Positions 1 through 10,215 are shown, numbered from the stretch's first letter. The stretch is DNA of 64,000 nt from Lysobacter luteus (GCF_907164845.1 NZ_OU015430.1:62001-126000), one strand, 5' to 3'. The notes: generated by a model not told the origin, from the sequence alone. Program-made: numbers and translations.

Positions 1-385
1 AGGCGTCCGGGACGGTCTTGCGAAAGCGCACCGGCGGGTCGCGCGGCCACAGGGCGGGCGGCTCCGCCACGCACGCGCGAGCCGGCCGGGTGGGGCCGTC
101 GCGCAACTCGACACCGCGCCGCAGTGCATCCAGCTGCGCCGGTTGCGGGTCGCCTTCCACCTGCACCAGGTAGGTCTTGGGCTGCTTGTGGCGCGGGTCG
201 GTCAGCCGGTGTGCCAGGCCGCCGTCGTCGGTCAGCAGCAACAGCCCTTCGCTGTCGTGGTCCAGCCGGCCTGCCGGGTAGACCCCGGCGGGCAGGCCGA
301 ACCCGGCCAGCGTCGGCCGCGGTGGCTCACTGCGGTCGGTGAACTGGCACAGCACGCCATACGGCTTGTTGAACGCGATCAGCAC
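1..385 (-). CDS. rluE: RluE-type 23S rRNA pseudouridine synthase (partial, N-terminal part)
   Basis: About 128 N-terminal residues are present; the gene runs off the left edge of the window. The protein opens with [12 protein letters not shown] and contains GRLDHDSEG, the catalytic loop of the RsuA/RluE branch, with the catalytic Asp near residue 42. It continues with [18 protein letters not shown] and [17 protein letters not shown], the arrangement typical of RluE, which makes pseudouridine 2457 of 23S rRNA. The branch usually has no S4 domain, and none is seen here. I chose the GTG at 385 because family homology starts exactly there; no strong ribosome binding site is visible. It lies 19 nt after the methyltransferase stop on the same strand, so the two may be cotranscribed. 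Confidence 0.85.
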   Translation of the reverse strand, partial: MLIAFNKPYGVLCQFTDRSEPPRPTLAGFGLPAGVYPAGRLDHDSEGLLLLTDDGGLAHRLTDPRHKQPKTYLVQVEGDPQPAQLDALRRGVELRDGPTRPARACVAEPPALWPRDPPVRFRKTVPDA

Positions 386-404
386 GGGGCGGCGGGTGGG
401 CCCG

Positions 405-1304
405 TCAGCCGGCGGCGCCGGGCTTGCGGAAGCGCAACGTCATGCGGTCGCTCTCGCCGATCGCCTGGTACTTGGCGTCGTCCGCGTCGTCGTGGTTGTT
501 GGACGGTGGCAGGGTCCACACACCATTGGGATGGTCGCGGGTGTCGGCCGGGTTGGCATTGACCTCGCTCTGGCCGTCCAGTTCGAAGCCGGCCGCCTCC
601 GCCATCGCGATCACCTGCGCCTGGCCGACATAGCCCGACTCGTCGTCGTCGCCCACATCGGCCGCGGCGCGGTGTTCGACCACGCCCAGCGTGCCGCCGG
701 GCTTCAGCACCGCGAAGAAGCCGTCGAACATCCCCTGGGCCTGTTGGTTGGAGCGCCAGTTGTGGACGTTGCGGAAGGTCAGCACCAGATCGGCCGAGCC
801 GGCCGGTCCGAACACCGGTGCGGCCGGGTCATAGGCGACTACGGTGGCGCGGTCGAACCGCTCCGGGTCGCCGGCGAACTTTGCCTCCAGCCCGTCGCGG
901 CTGCGCTGCTGGTAGTCGCGACCGCCACCGGCGGGCAGGGTGGCCGGGTCGACCACCGCCGCCACGTACTGGCCGCCATCGCGCAGGTACGGCGCCAGGA
1001 TCTCGGCATACCAGCCGCCGCCGGGGGTGATCTCGACGACGGTCTGGTCCGGCGACAGGCCGAAGAAGGCGAGCGTTTCGGCCGGGTGGCGGTACGCATC
1101 GCGCGCCGAGTTTTCCGGGCTGCGCCAGGCGCCCTGCAGTACGGCCGACAGTGCCGCGTCGGCGTCGGCCGTGGCCGGTGGCGCGGTATCGGCGGGGGCG
1201 GATGCCTGGCCGGCGACGTCATCGGCCGGGGTGGTCGCGGTGGTGTCGGCGGTGCAGGCGGCGATCGCGGCGGGAAGCAGGGCGGCAAGCAGGAGACGTT
1301 TCAT
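405..1304 (-). CDS. SAM-dependent methyltransferase-like lipoprotein
   Basis: 299 residues. The first 17 residues form a lipoprotein signal (basic MKR, hydrophobic core, lipobox IAAC with Cys17), followed by a Thr/Ala/Pro-rich linker to about residue 50. From about residue 88 comes a class I methyltransferase fold: motif I reads [11 protein letters not shown], and later segments include FRNVHNWR and [13 protein letters not shown]. Exported methyltransferase-like proteins of this type are known in proteobacteria, but their substrate is not established. Whether SAM would be available in the periplasm is unclear, so catalysis is an inference. Its ATG overlaps the stop of the upstream LysR gene (ATGA, 1301-1304), which points to an operon. 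Confidence 0.8.
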   Translation of the reverse strand: MKRLLLAALLPAAIAACTADTTATTPADDVAGQASAPADTAPPATADADAALSAVLQGAWRSPENSARDAYRHPAETLAFFGLSPDQTVVEITPGGGWYAEILAPYLRDGGQYVAAVVDPATLPAGGGRDYQQRSRDGLEAKFAGDPERFDRATVVAYDPAAPVFGPAGSADLVLTFRNVHNWRSNQQAQGMFDGFFAVLKPGGTLGVVEHRAAADVGDDDESGYVGQAQVIAMAEAAGFELDGQSEVNANPADTRDHPNGVWTLPPSNNHDDADDAKYQAIGESDRMTLRFRKPGAAG

Positions 1305-2212
1305 CGCGGCAGTCCGGTGGGCGGAAGATCGGCCAGCGTAGCGCCGCGTGCCTCCGCATGCAGCCATTCGCGGAAGGCCAGCAGGCCCGGGTGCGAGGCC
1401 GAGCGCGACGGATATACCAGGTAGTGGTCGTAGTCGCTGGGCAGGCGGTGCGGGCTGAGCACCACCAGTTGCCCGCTTTCGATCAGCGTGCGCGAGCGGA
1501 CCATCCGCGCCAGCGCCACGCCGATGCCATCGACCGCCGCGCGGTGCACCGACTCCAGGTCGTCCAGCCGGGTCACGTAGCGCTCGGGTTCGTGTCCGCC
1601 GTGTCGCTCGAACCAGCGCGCCCAGTGGCGCATCCCGGTTTCGCCGATGAGCGGCCAGCGGTGCAGCTCGCCGGCCGCGTCCAGGCCCATCCGCTCGACC
1701 AGCGCCGGGCTCGCCACCGGCGCCAGCGACTCGTCCAGCAGGTGCTCGGCGACGACGCCCGGCCAACGCCCGGCGCCCATCCGCAACGCGGCATCGACGT
1801 CGTCGTCGCGCTCGAAGTCCACCAGCCGCTCCGACGACAGCAGGTTGAGCTGCAGCAGGGGGTGCGCGGCCAGGAACCGGCCCAGGCGCGGCACCAGCCA
1901 CCCCGAGGCCATCGACGGCAGCACGCTGACGGTGAGCACGTCGCCCCGGCGCGGCCCGGCGGGGCGCAGCGCCGCCTCCAGCGACTCCAGCGGTGGCCCC
2001 ACGCGCGCCAGCAACTGCTCGCCATCGGCAGTGAGGGTGACGCCGCGCGACCCGCGCTCGAACAGGCGTTGGCCCAGGCGCTCCTCGAGCGCACGGATCT
2101 GGTGGCTCAGCGCGCTCACGGTGATGTGCAGGGCATCGGCGGCGCGCGTCAGGTTGCCGGTGCGGGCGGCGGCGACAAAGCCCGGGAGCAACTGCAACGG
2201 GGATCGACTCAT
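1301..2212 (-). CDS. LysR-family transcriptional regulator (GcvA-like)
   Basis: 303 residues, normal for the family. Residues 1-60 hold the winged helix-turn-helix (FVAAARTGNLTRAADALH, then SALSHQIRALEERLG). The GVTLTADGEQLL segment that follows resembles GcvA-type members. The rest matches the periplasmic-binding-like effector domain. The inducer cannot be read from the sequence. It is followed with a 4-nt overlap by the methyltransferase-like lipoprotein, and diverges from a small ORF at 2330. A TTGA-N7-TCAA dyad lies directly in front of its start codon, consistent with autoregulation. Confidence 0.9.
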   Translation of the reverse strand: MSRSPLQLLPGFVAAARTGNLTRAADALHITVSALSHQIRALEERLGQRLFERGSRGVTLTADGEQLLARVGPPLESLEAALRPAGPRRGDVLTVSVLPSMASGWLVPRLGRFLAAHPLLQLNLLSSERLVDFERDDDVDAALRMGAGRWPGVVAEHLLDESLAPVASPALVERMGLDAAGELHRWPLIGETGMRHWARWFERHGGHEPERYVTRLDDLESVHRAAVDGIGVALARMVRSRTLIESGQLVVLSPHRLPSDYDHYLVYPSRSASHPGLLAFREWLHAEARGATLADLPPTGLPR

Positions 2213-2213
2213 G

Positions 2214-2228
2214 TTGAATCCAGCTCAA
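2214..2228. promoter_or_regulatory. candidate LysR box (TTGA-N7-TCAA)
   Basis: A perfect dyad, TTGA (2214-2217) and TCAA (2225-2228), containing the T-N11-A arrangement typical of LysR operators. It sits one base upstream of the lysR-type start at 2212, so a bound regulator would cover its own leader. The assignment rests on position and symmetry only. Confidence 0.35.
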
Positions 2229-2329
2229 GCCTGGCTTGCGAAAGTATCGCTTTTTCAGGGGTTTGTGCCGGCATAACGTACGCCGTGTTGAACAAGGCCG
2301 GCATCCCGCCGCGCCACACGGAGCCTCTC

Positions 2330-2533
2330 ATGAACCTGTTCCAGGGCCTGCTGTTCCTCGATGGTTTCCGGGTTGCGCCGGAACCCGCGGCCGACCGCCC
2401 CGTCGTCACGCGCATGCCGGCCGGCAAGCGCCGCGGCGCCGCGACCACGGCTACCGCCAAACGCGCCATGCCAGCGCGCGCCAGCACCTTGGCCCATGGC
2501 TGCAACTGCGCGGCCACGGGGGCCTGCCGCTGA
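2330..2533 (+). CDS. small hypothetical protein (67 aa)
   Basis: Starts at ATG 2330 behind a weak purine stretch (CGGAGCC). The protein begins with a hydrophobic helix, MNLFQGLLFLDGF, and continues Ala/Arg/Thr-rich to the C-terminus CNCAATGACR. I do not recognise a domain. In its favour are the orderly position between a divergent regulator and the next promoter, and a 9-bp inverted repeat about 50 nt after its stop that could end transcription. Against it, composition is poor evidence in GC-rich DNA and the C-terminal half is low-complexity. Confidence 0.4.
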   Translation: MNLFQGLLFLDGFRVAPEPAADRPVVTRMPAGKRRGAATTATAKRAMPARASTLAHGCNCAATGACR

Positions 2534-2582
2534 TCGCGATCGGCCGCCCCGGCGGCGCAACAACCCCACCGCCACCCTGACC

Positions 2583-2605
2583 CCCCGGACGGCCTTCGTC
2601 CGGGG
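2583..2605 (+). terminator. inverted repeat, possible terminator
   Basis: CCCCGGACG, a 5-nt loop GCCTT, then CGTCCGGGG form a perfect 9-bp stem. Only two T residues follow, so termination would be weak. It separates the small ORF at 2330 from the ytrA-type promoter. Confidence 0.4.
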
Positions 2606-2621
2606 TTCGGCATAAAAGTGC

Positions 2622-2650
2622 TTGACATCGCCCAAGTGTATCGTTGTAGT
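2622..2650 (+). promoter_or_regulatory. promoter of the GntR-ABC operon
   Basis: A perfect -35 box TTGACA (2622-2627) is followed after 17 nt by TGTAGT (2645-2650), a 4/6 match to the -10 consensus. The ATG of the GntR gene begins 7 nt after this hexamer, so the transcript would start at or next to the start codon and be essentially leaderless. Confidence 0.65.
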
Positions 2651-2657
2651 AATACAC
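2636..2657. promoter_or_regulatory. YtrA-type operator GTGTAT-N10-ATACAC
   Basis: A perfect 6-bp inverted repeat with a 10-nt spacer. Its outer triplets read GTG-N16-CAC, the spacing expected for YtrA-subfamily GntR operators. It covers the spacer, the -10 hexamer and the predicted start site, ending at the base before the ATG, so repressor binding would block RNA polymerase. Autoregulation by the adjacent gene product is inferred. Confidence 0.65.
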
Positions 2658-3047
2658 ATGGACGCAACCCTGCTGCACATCCAACCCGCCGCCCCGCAGC
2701 CGATCTACCGGCAGATCGCCGAACAGATCCGCCGCCTCGTCGCAGGCGGGCAACTGGCCGCCGGCACCACGCTGCCGTCGGTGCGCGACGTCGCCGCCGC
2801 GCACGCCATCAACCCGATGACGGTCTCCAAGGCGTACAGCCAGCTGGAGGCCGAAGGCGTGCTCGAGCGCCAGCGCGGCAAGGGCATGGCAGTGGCCGCG
2901 GGCGCCGCCGCGCCGCCGTCGCCGCAGCAGCGCTGGGACCTGCTCGAACCCGCCCTCGATGCGCTCGCCCGCCAGGCTCGCGAGCTCGAACTTTCGCCGG
3001 ACGAACTGCTTGCCCGGCTCCGCCTACGGATGGAGGAACACGCATGA
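2658..3047 (+). CDS. GntR-family regulator, YtrA subfamily
   Basis: 129 residues. Residues 10-75 are a winged helix-turn-helix of GntR type (QPIYRQIAEQIRRLVAGG, then TLPSVRDVAAAHAINP and GVLERQRGKG). Only a short helical tail follows instead of a ligand-binding domain. That small size, and linkage to ABC genes, define the YtrA subfamily, which usually represses its own operon. An in-frame TTG at 2622 would extend the protein, but it lies in the -35 box, so the ATG at 2658 is the real start. The stop overlaps the next ATG (ATGA, 3044-3047). Confidence 0.9.
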   Translation: MDATLLHIQPAAPQPIYRQIAEQIRRLVAGGQLAAGTTLPSVRDVAAAHAINPMTVSKAYSQLEAEGVLERQRGKGMAVAAGAAAPPSPQQRWDLLEPALDALARQARELELSPDELLARLRLRMEEHA

Positions 3048-3976
3048 ACGCTGTCGCCCAACCGGCCGTCGCCCCGGCCGTCCCGCTCGACCTGTCCTTC
3101 GCGATGGAACCGCCGATCAGCGTGCGCGGCGTGGACAAGCGCTACGACGGCCAGACCGTGTTGGCCGGCGCCAACCTGCAGCTGGAGCCCGGCGCGGTGC
3201 TGGGCCTGATCGGCCGCAACGGCGCCGGCAAGTCGACCCTGATCCGGATCCTGCTCGGGCTGGTCGAACCCGACGCCGGCCAGGCGCACATCTGGGGCCA
3301 GCGGTCGCTGATGCTCGACGACGCCCGCAAGGCGCGACTGGGCTACGTGCCGCAGCAGCCCGAGGCACTGCCGTGGCTGAAGGTGGGCGACATGATGGAT
3401 TTCATCGGCCGCTTCTACCCGCGCTGGGACGCCGCCTTCGTGACCGCCACACTCGACCGCTGGGGCCTGCCGACCAACAAGGTGCTGGCCAAGCTGTCGC
3501 CCGGCGAACGCCAGCGGGTGGCGATCATCCGCGCGCTGGCGCCGCGGCCCGAGCTGCTGGTGCTCGACGAGCCGGCCGCTGCGCTGGACCCCGTTGCCCG
3601 CCGTGAGCTGCTGCGCGAGATCGCCCAGCGCGCCGGCGAGTCCGGTACCAGCGTCCTGTTCTCGACCCACATCGTCTCCGACCTGGAGCGCGCCGCCTCG
3701 CATGTCGCCTTCATGCACGAGGGCCGGGTGGTGCTGCAGACCGAACTGGACACGCTGAAGGAACGCCACCTGCGCCTGCGCGTACCGGCGTCCGCCGCGG
3801 CGCAACTGGTCGGCCGGGTGCCGGGCGAGGTCGCGCGGCGCGCACTGCCCGACGGGGCGCTGTCGCTGGTGGTGGTGCGCGACGAAGGCGTCGCGTGGCC
3901 GGCGCTGGTGACCGCGCCGGGGGTGCACGCCGACGTGCTGTCGCTGGAGGACCTGTTCGTCGAGGTGGCCGAGTGA
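3044..3976 (+). CDS. ABC transporter ATP-binding protein
   Basis: 310 residues. Walker A GRNGAGKS is at about 57-64, the Q-loop in YVPQQPE at 101-107, the signature LSPGE at 151-155, Walker B LLVLDE at 171-176 and the switch His at about 209. The C-terminal ~80 residues are an extra domain. All catalytic motifs are intact. It belongs to the YtrB-like exporters that pair with a multi-pass protein, here the next gene, whose GTG start overlaps this stop (GTGA). The transported substrate is unknown; related operons in other bacteria respond to cell-wall or membrane-active compounds, so export or immunity is a reasonable inference. Confidence 0.9.
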   Translation: MNAVAQPAVAPAVPLDLSFAMEPPISVRGVDKRYDGQTVLAGANLQLEPGAVLGLIGRNGAGKSTLIRILLGLVEPDAGQAHIWGQRSLMLDDARKARLGYVPQQPEALPWLKVGDMMDFIGRFYPRWDAAFVTATLDRWGLPTNKVLAKLSPGERQRVAIIRALAPRPELLVLDEPAAALDPVARRELLREIAQRAGESGTSVLFSTHIVSDLERAASHVAFMHEGRVVLQTELDTLKERHLRLRVPASAAAQLVGRVPGEVARRALPDGALSLVVVRDEGVAWPALVTAPGVHADVLSLEDLFVEVAE

Positions 3977-5442
3977 ACGCCTCCGCCTACCCCCACGACA
4001 CCGACACGTTCGGCTGGCGCACCCGGCATGCGGCGGCGCTGCTCGCCAGCAGTGCCAGCCTGCTGTCGCGCGTCTTCGCGGTCGTGCTCGCGCTGGTGCT
4101 GGGGGGGCTGGGCTGGCTGGCGCTGGCCACCATCGAGGATGCCGAGCGGGTGTCGGTCGCGCTGTTCCTGTCCGGGCTGGCGGTGGCCGCGCTGTGGGGT
4201 ATCTGGTTCGCCCGGCTGTTGCTGCTGCACATCGAGGCGCACCGGTCGCGCATGCCCGGCGTGGCGATGGCCATCGGCGGCACCGTCGCACTGGTCTTCC
4301 TGGCCACGGTGCTGGTGCCGGCACTGCTGCTGTCGCTGGGCGGGGTGGACCTCGCGGTCGCCATCTGCGCGATGGCGCTGGGTGCCTGCGCCGGCGTACT
4401 GGCGGCGACCCTGCCGCGCATCGTCTATCTCGCCCTGTGCCTGGCGCCGCTGGTGCTGGGGCTGATGGCCATGATCCTTGAGCGGGTCCTGCCGACCGGG
4501 ACCCTGCAGTGGCCGGCGCTCACGATGCACCACCTGACCTGGCTCGCGCCGCCCGCACTGGCGCTGGCCGCGTGGCGCTGGTGGGCGATCGCTGGCCGCG
4601 AGCCCGGCCAGAACGGCTCGGTCTGGTGGCAGCCGGCGGTGGTCGGCAATCCGCGCACCGGCGGCGGGTTCTCATGGATGAGCGGCGATGCCGCCACCGC
4701 GCAACTGCCGGACTGGCTGTGGCCGGCCGGGCAGACGCGCGATGCCGGTCCCGCTCGCCCGGTACTGGCCGTGCGCGCCCTGCTGGGCACGCCGTTCGCG
4801 CCGCTGTCGGGCAGCCAGATCGTCGTGCAGCTTGCCGTGGGCGTGGCGGCGATGGCCTACCTCTGGCTCAGCGCACTGGGCGAGGACGGCGACCCCGGCG
4901 TGCTGGTCGGCGGCGCCATCGGCGGTGCCGCGGTGATGGTGGTGATGTACGGCCAGCGGCTGGACGCGATGAGCCGCAAGCAGGGCGGCGAGGTCGAAGA
5001 GCTGGCGCTGCTGCCGGGCCTGGGCGACGACCCCGACAGCCGCCGCGCCGTGGTGCTGGGCGGCGTGCTGCGCGCACCCGCGCTGGCCATGGGCGCCGTA
5101 CTGCTGATCCTGGCGGTGATGGGCACGCTGCTCGCCATGCCCGCACAGCTGCTGGCACTGGTGCTGATGGCGGGTGTCGGCGTGGTGCTGACCACGGTGC
5201 TGGCGTGCCTGCGGCCGCTGGCCGGGCAACGGATGGACGGCTGGCGCATGGCGGTGGTGGCCGGGCCGATGCTGGTGTTCGCGATGGGCACCATCCTGTA
5301 CGCGGTGCACGGCGACGGGCAGGGACAGGCGCCGCTGGTGCTGGCGCTGGCGTGGCTGTTCGCCTACGCGGTGCTGGCGGTGCACGCGATGGGCTGTTGG
5401 CAACGGATGAAGCGCCGCCCGCATCTGTTCCTCCAGCGCTGA
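3973..5442 (+). CDS. multi-pass membrane protein, likely ABC permease partner
   Basis: 489 residues starting at GTG 3973. Several hydrophobic segments fill about residues 30-190 (AVVLALVLGGLGWLAL, VALFLSGLAVAALWGI, TVALVFLATVLVPALL), then a soluble stretch of about 70 residues, and more membrane segments to the C-terminus. No enzyme motif is visible. Tight coupling to the ATPase gene makes a transmembrane subunit the best explanation, although I do not recognise the family from the sequence alone. A 10-bp hairpin lies between this gene and the metallopeptidase downstream. Confidence 0.75.
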   Translation: MNASAYPHDTDTFGWRTRHAAALLASSASLLSRVFAVVLALVLGGLGWLALATIEDAERVSVALFLSGLAVAALWGIWFARLLLLHIEAHRSRMPGVAMAIGGTVALVFLATVLVPALLLSLGGVDLAVAICAMALGACAGVLAATLPRIVYLALCLAPLVLGLMAMILERVLPTGTLQWPALTMHHLTWLAPPALALAAWRWWAIAGREPGQNGSVWWQPAVVGNPRTGGGFSWMSGDAATAQLPDWLWPAGQTRDAGPARPVLAVRALLGTPFAPLSGSQIVVQLAVGVAAMAYLWLSALGEDGDPGVLVGGAIGGAAVMVVMYGQRLDAMSRKQGGEVEELALLPGLGDDPDSRRAVVLGGVLRAPALAMGAVLLILAVMGTLLAMPAQLLALVLMAGVGVVLTTVLACLRPLAGQRMDGWRMAVVAGPMLVFAMGTILYAVHGDGQGQAPLVLALAWLFAYAVLAVHAMGCWQRMKRRPHLFLQR

Positions 5443-5450
5443 CACCGCGC

Positions 5451-5480
5451 GCACGCCGCCGCCGTACCATGGCGGCGTGC
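5451..5480. repeat. intercistronic hairpin upstream of the metallopeptidase gene
   Basis: GCACGCCGCC (5451-5460), a 10-nt loop and GGCGGCGTGC (5471-5480) form a perfect stem. No T-run follows, so it is not a classic terminator. It lies 9 nt after the permease stop and 16 nt before the next ATG, directly upstream of the AGGGGGAG ribosome binding site. It could protect or separate mRNA segments, or influence translation. Confidence 0.5.
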
Positions 5481-5496
5481 GCAGGGGGAGCGAGCG

Positions 5497-6588
5497 ATGC
5501 TCAAGAGGATTATCACGGGAACAGGGCTGGTGCTGGCCGGCATGGTTGTTGGCGCCTGGGGCCATGCCAGCTGGGTGGCCAACGCGTCCGACGCACCGCC
5601 CGCCCCGCACCTGCCCGCCGCCGAACCCGAGGCCGACCCGCCGGCAGCGGAAGCGCCGGTGCCCGGCACGCCCGACCCGGTCAACTTCACCTACCGCTAC
5701 CTCGACCCGCTCGACCCGGCGATGGCGGCCACTGCCGAGCGCGTGCGAGAGGAAGACCTGCTGCGTCGGCTGCCCGAGGTGAAGTGGCTCGACGGCCTGC
5801 TGCTGTTGCCCGCCCCGATCACCTACGTCGCCACCGCCTGCGGCAAGCCCGACGCCTATTACCTGCCCGGCAAGCGCGAAGTGGTGCTGTGCTACGAGAT
5901 GCTGCACGCCCTGTACGCGCAGGGCGAGGACCTCGCCGCCACGGGTGGCAGCGCGCTGGACCTGCCCGACATCCCCGCCGACCAGCTCGCGCAGCGCTAC
6001 GTCTGGGCCAACGTCCGCTTCGTGGTCGCCCACGAGACCGGCCACGCCCTGATCGACCTGCTCGACCTGCCGGTGACCGGCCGCCAGGAAGACGCCGTCG
6101 ACCAGTTCGCCACCGCGCTGATGCAGCGCATCGGCGGCGAGGACGAGTCCCCGCGCGAGGTCGCGCAGAACCTGCGCATGGCCAGCCATTCCTTCCTGGC
6201 CGACGCCGGCACCGACGTGACCATGCAGGCCTACGCCGACACCCACTCGCTCGGCCTGCAGCGCTACTTCAACCTGCAATGCCTGCTGTACGGCTCCGAC
6301 CCGGAGCGCTTCGCCGACATGGTCGAGCGCGGCGACCTGCCCGAGACCCGCGCGAAGACCTGCCCCACCGAAGCGCGCCGTGCCAACGACGCCTGGGTGC
6401 GCCTGCTGGCGCCGCACCTCGCCCCCGCCTACAAGATGAGCGTCGACGAAGCCGAAGCCTGGCTGCGCGACCGCGAGCGCAGCCGCGGCGAGGCCGGCGT
6501 CCCGGTGGTGGTCGCGCCGACCCCCGAACCCGCCGGTGCCGAACCTGCGCGCGCCATCAAACCCACAACCCCGGCCCAACCCCTGTAG
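5497..6588 (+). CDS. secreted DUF4344-family metallopeptidase-like protein
   Basis: 363 residues with an N-terminal signal or anchor (LVLAGMVVGAWGHASW, residues 11-26), then a Pro/Ala-rich linker to about 60. The zinc-binding motif HETGH is at about 179-183, and EDAVDQFA at 198-205 could supply a further ligand. These features match the DUF4344 putative metallopeptidases. The tail from about residue 330 is Pro/Ala-rich. A strong ribosome binding site (AGGGGGAG) precedes the ATG. It probably belongs to the GntR-ABC operon, so a role in the same envelope response is plausible. The stop codon TAG is provided by the palindromic repeat starting at 6585. Confidence 0.8.
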   Translation: MLKRIITGTGLVLAGMVVGAWGHASWVANASDAPPAPHLPAAEPEADPPAAEAPVPGTPDPVNFTYRYLDPLDPAMAATAERVREEDLLRRLPEVKWLDGLLLLPAPITYVATACGKPDAYYLPGKREVVLCYEMLHALYAQGEDLAATGGSALDLPDIPADQLAQRYVWANVRFVVAHETGHALIDLLDLPVTGRQEDAVDQFATALMQRIGGEDESPREVAQNLRMASHSFLADAGTDVTMQAYADTHSLGLQRYFNLQCLLYGSDPERFADMVERGDLPETRAKTCPTEARRANDAWVRLLAPHLAPAYKMSVDEAEAWLRDRERSRGEAGVPVVVAPTPEPAGAEPARAIKPTTPAQPL

Positions 6589-6656
6589 GAGCGACGTCAG
6601 TCGCGACCTGTACATCACTCCAGCGTTCGGCGGGTCGCGACTGACGTCGCTCCTAC
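6585..6656. repeat. REP-like palindromic element, type A
   Basis: Left arm GTAGGAGCGACGTCAGTCGC and a matching inverted right arm ending in GCTCCTAC enclose about 30 nt. The arms are perfectly complementary, including the variable central base. Its first TAG (6586-6588) is the stop codon of the metallopeptidase gene. Confidence 0.85.
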
Positions 6657-6672
6657 GCTCGGGAGATTGGTC

Positions 6673-6705
6673 AAAAAAAAGCCCGGGCGTCGGGTGCGCC
6701 CGGGC
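6673..6705 (-). terminator. rho-independent terminator of icd
   Basis: On the minus strand a 9-bp stem GCCCGGGCG/CGCCCGGGC with a 7-nt loop is followed by eight T residues (A-run at 6673-6680). It ends 20 nt beyond the icd stop codon. Confidence 0.85.
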
Positions 6706-6725
6706 TTCGATTCCACTGTCGCGAG

Positions 6726-9116
<2,391 letters not shown>

Positions 9117-9145
9117 TCACGAAGACTATTGAGAGTGAGGCGTTG

Positions 9146-9767
9146 ATGGAGACGACGATGCGGTTCGCGGGTCGAATCACGGACTGGAACGATGACAAGG
9201 GGTTCGGCTTCGTAGTGCCCAGCGGTGGTGGTGATCGGGCGTTCGTGCACGTCAACGCGTTCCAGCGTGGCTCGCGTCGCCCCGTGCAGGGTGACCTCAT
9301 TGTCCTACCGGCCAAGCAGGGACGCGCAGGGTCGGCTGCAGGCTCGGGAGATCCGGCACGCGGGGCAACGGATCGAAGTGCCGCGGCAACCGTCACGGCT
9401 GCCCCGTGCCGCGATCGGCACCGCCGCGTTGATCGCTGCCGCGGTGGCCGCGCTCATCGGGTGGATTCCGATGTTTGTTGCCGGCGCCTATGTCGCCCTC
9501 GGTGCGGTGTCCTACCTCATGTACCGGTCCGACAAGGCGGCGGCCGGGCGGGGCGCCCGCAGAACGCCGGAGGGCAACCTGCACCTGATCGACTTGCTTG
9601 GCGGTTGGCCCGGCGCGCTGATTGCCCAGCAGCAGTTCCGGCACAAGACGATCAAGCAGTCGTTCCAGTCCATGTTCTGGGTAACCGTGGTGGTCAACCT
9701 CGCCGCCGTGGGGTGGCTGGTCTCGTCCGGGCACGCGGCCGGGCTGGCGCAGGCGTTCGGGGACTGA
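9146..9767 (+). pseudogene. cold-shock domain / DUF1294 membrane protein, broken by a frameshift
   Basis: The first frame encodes a cold-shock domain (MRFAGRITDWNDDKGFGFVV, then DRAFVHVNAFQRG and GDLIV). The domain then continues in the +1 frame as YRPSRDAQGRLQAREIRHAG and runs into a DUF1294-type membrane part (two hydrophobic segments, YRSDKAAAGRGARRTPEGNL, LGGWPGALIAQQQFRHKT). Removing one C from the pair at 9304-9305 restores one continuous ~206-residue protein of the well-known CSD-DUF1294 fusion. ATG 9146 has GTGAGG in front; ATG 9158 is an alternative. The break could be a true mutation or a sequencing error. Confidence 0.8.
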
Positions 9768-9867
9768 CGCGCCTCAGCCACGCTCGCCAAGTTGCGGAGG
9801 GTGGCCGGCGCCACCCGCGGCCCCGCGGTAGTGTTCCCCACGGCCAGGCCACGCACGCGAGGGAGCG

Positions 9868-10215
9868 ATGCACCTCTACGAAGTCATCCGCTGGGGCAAC
9901 GACGACGACGACCCGATGACCGGCGGGCCGGACGGTTGGGACACCTGCCTGCTCGTGCGCGCGGGCTCGGTCGAGGAGGCGGCGGCGCTGGCCGACCGCG
10001 TGCTGGCGGCGTCGACACGGCCCGGCCAGCGCGTCGCCGGCTGGGCCGCGGCGGTCTACCTGCTCGGCACCGACGCGGGCGCCGACTCGACCGCGCGTGT
10101 GCTGCGCGGCCCGTACGTGGAATCCGCCTACCGCCACGGCTGGCGCCACTGGTACCGCGACGAGCCGGGCGCGCCGTGGGTTGAGAAGCTGGACCACGGC
10201 AAGGTGGCGGGATGA
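9868..10215 (+). CDS. hypothetical acidic protein (115 aa)
   Basis: Begins at ATG 9868 behind a clear GAGGGAG ribosome binding site; a TAGTGT hexamer lies about 35 nt upstream. The protein starts MHLYEVIRWGNDDDDPMTGG, is soluble, has no signal peptide and ends GWRHWYRDEPGAPWVEKLDHGKVAG. A central helix (VEEAAALADRVLAASTR) suggests a small globular fold. I do not recognise the family. Its stop overlaps the ATG of the GFA-family gene (ATGA, 10212-10215), so the two are translationally coupled. Confidence 0.75.
   Translation: MHLYEVIRWGNDDDDPMTGGPDGWDTCLLVRAGSVEEAAALADRVLAASTRPGQRVAGWAAAVYLLGTDAGADSTARVLRGPYVESAYRHGWRHWYRDEPGAPWVEKLDHGKVAG

Noticed and set aside
2209-2667. Minus-strand frame overlapping the small ORF and the GntR promoter
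   Set aside because: It would run through the promoter and operator, is Arg/Gly/Trp-rich and resembles no protein family.
9300-9310. Programmed ribosomal frameshift in the cold-shock/DUF1294 gene
   Set aside because: There is no slippery heptamer, and no obvious downstream structure or stop codon arrangement of the known kinds; a simple one-base change explains the break.
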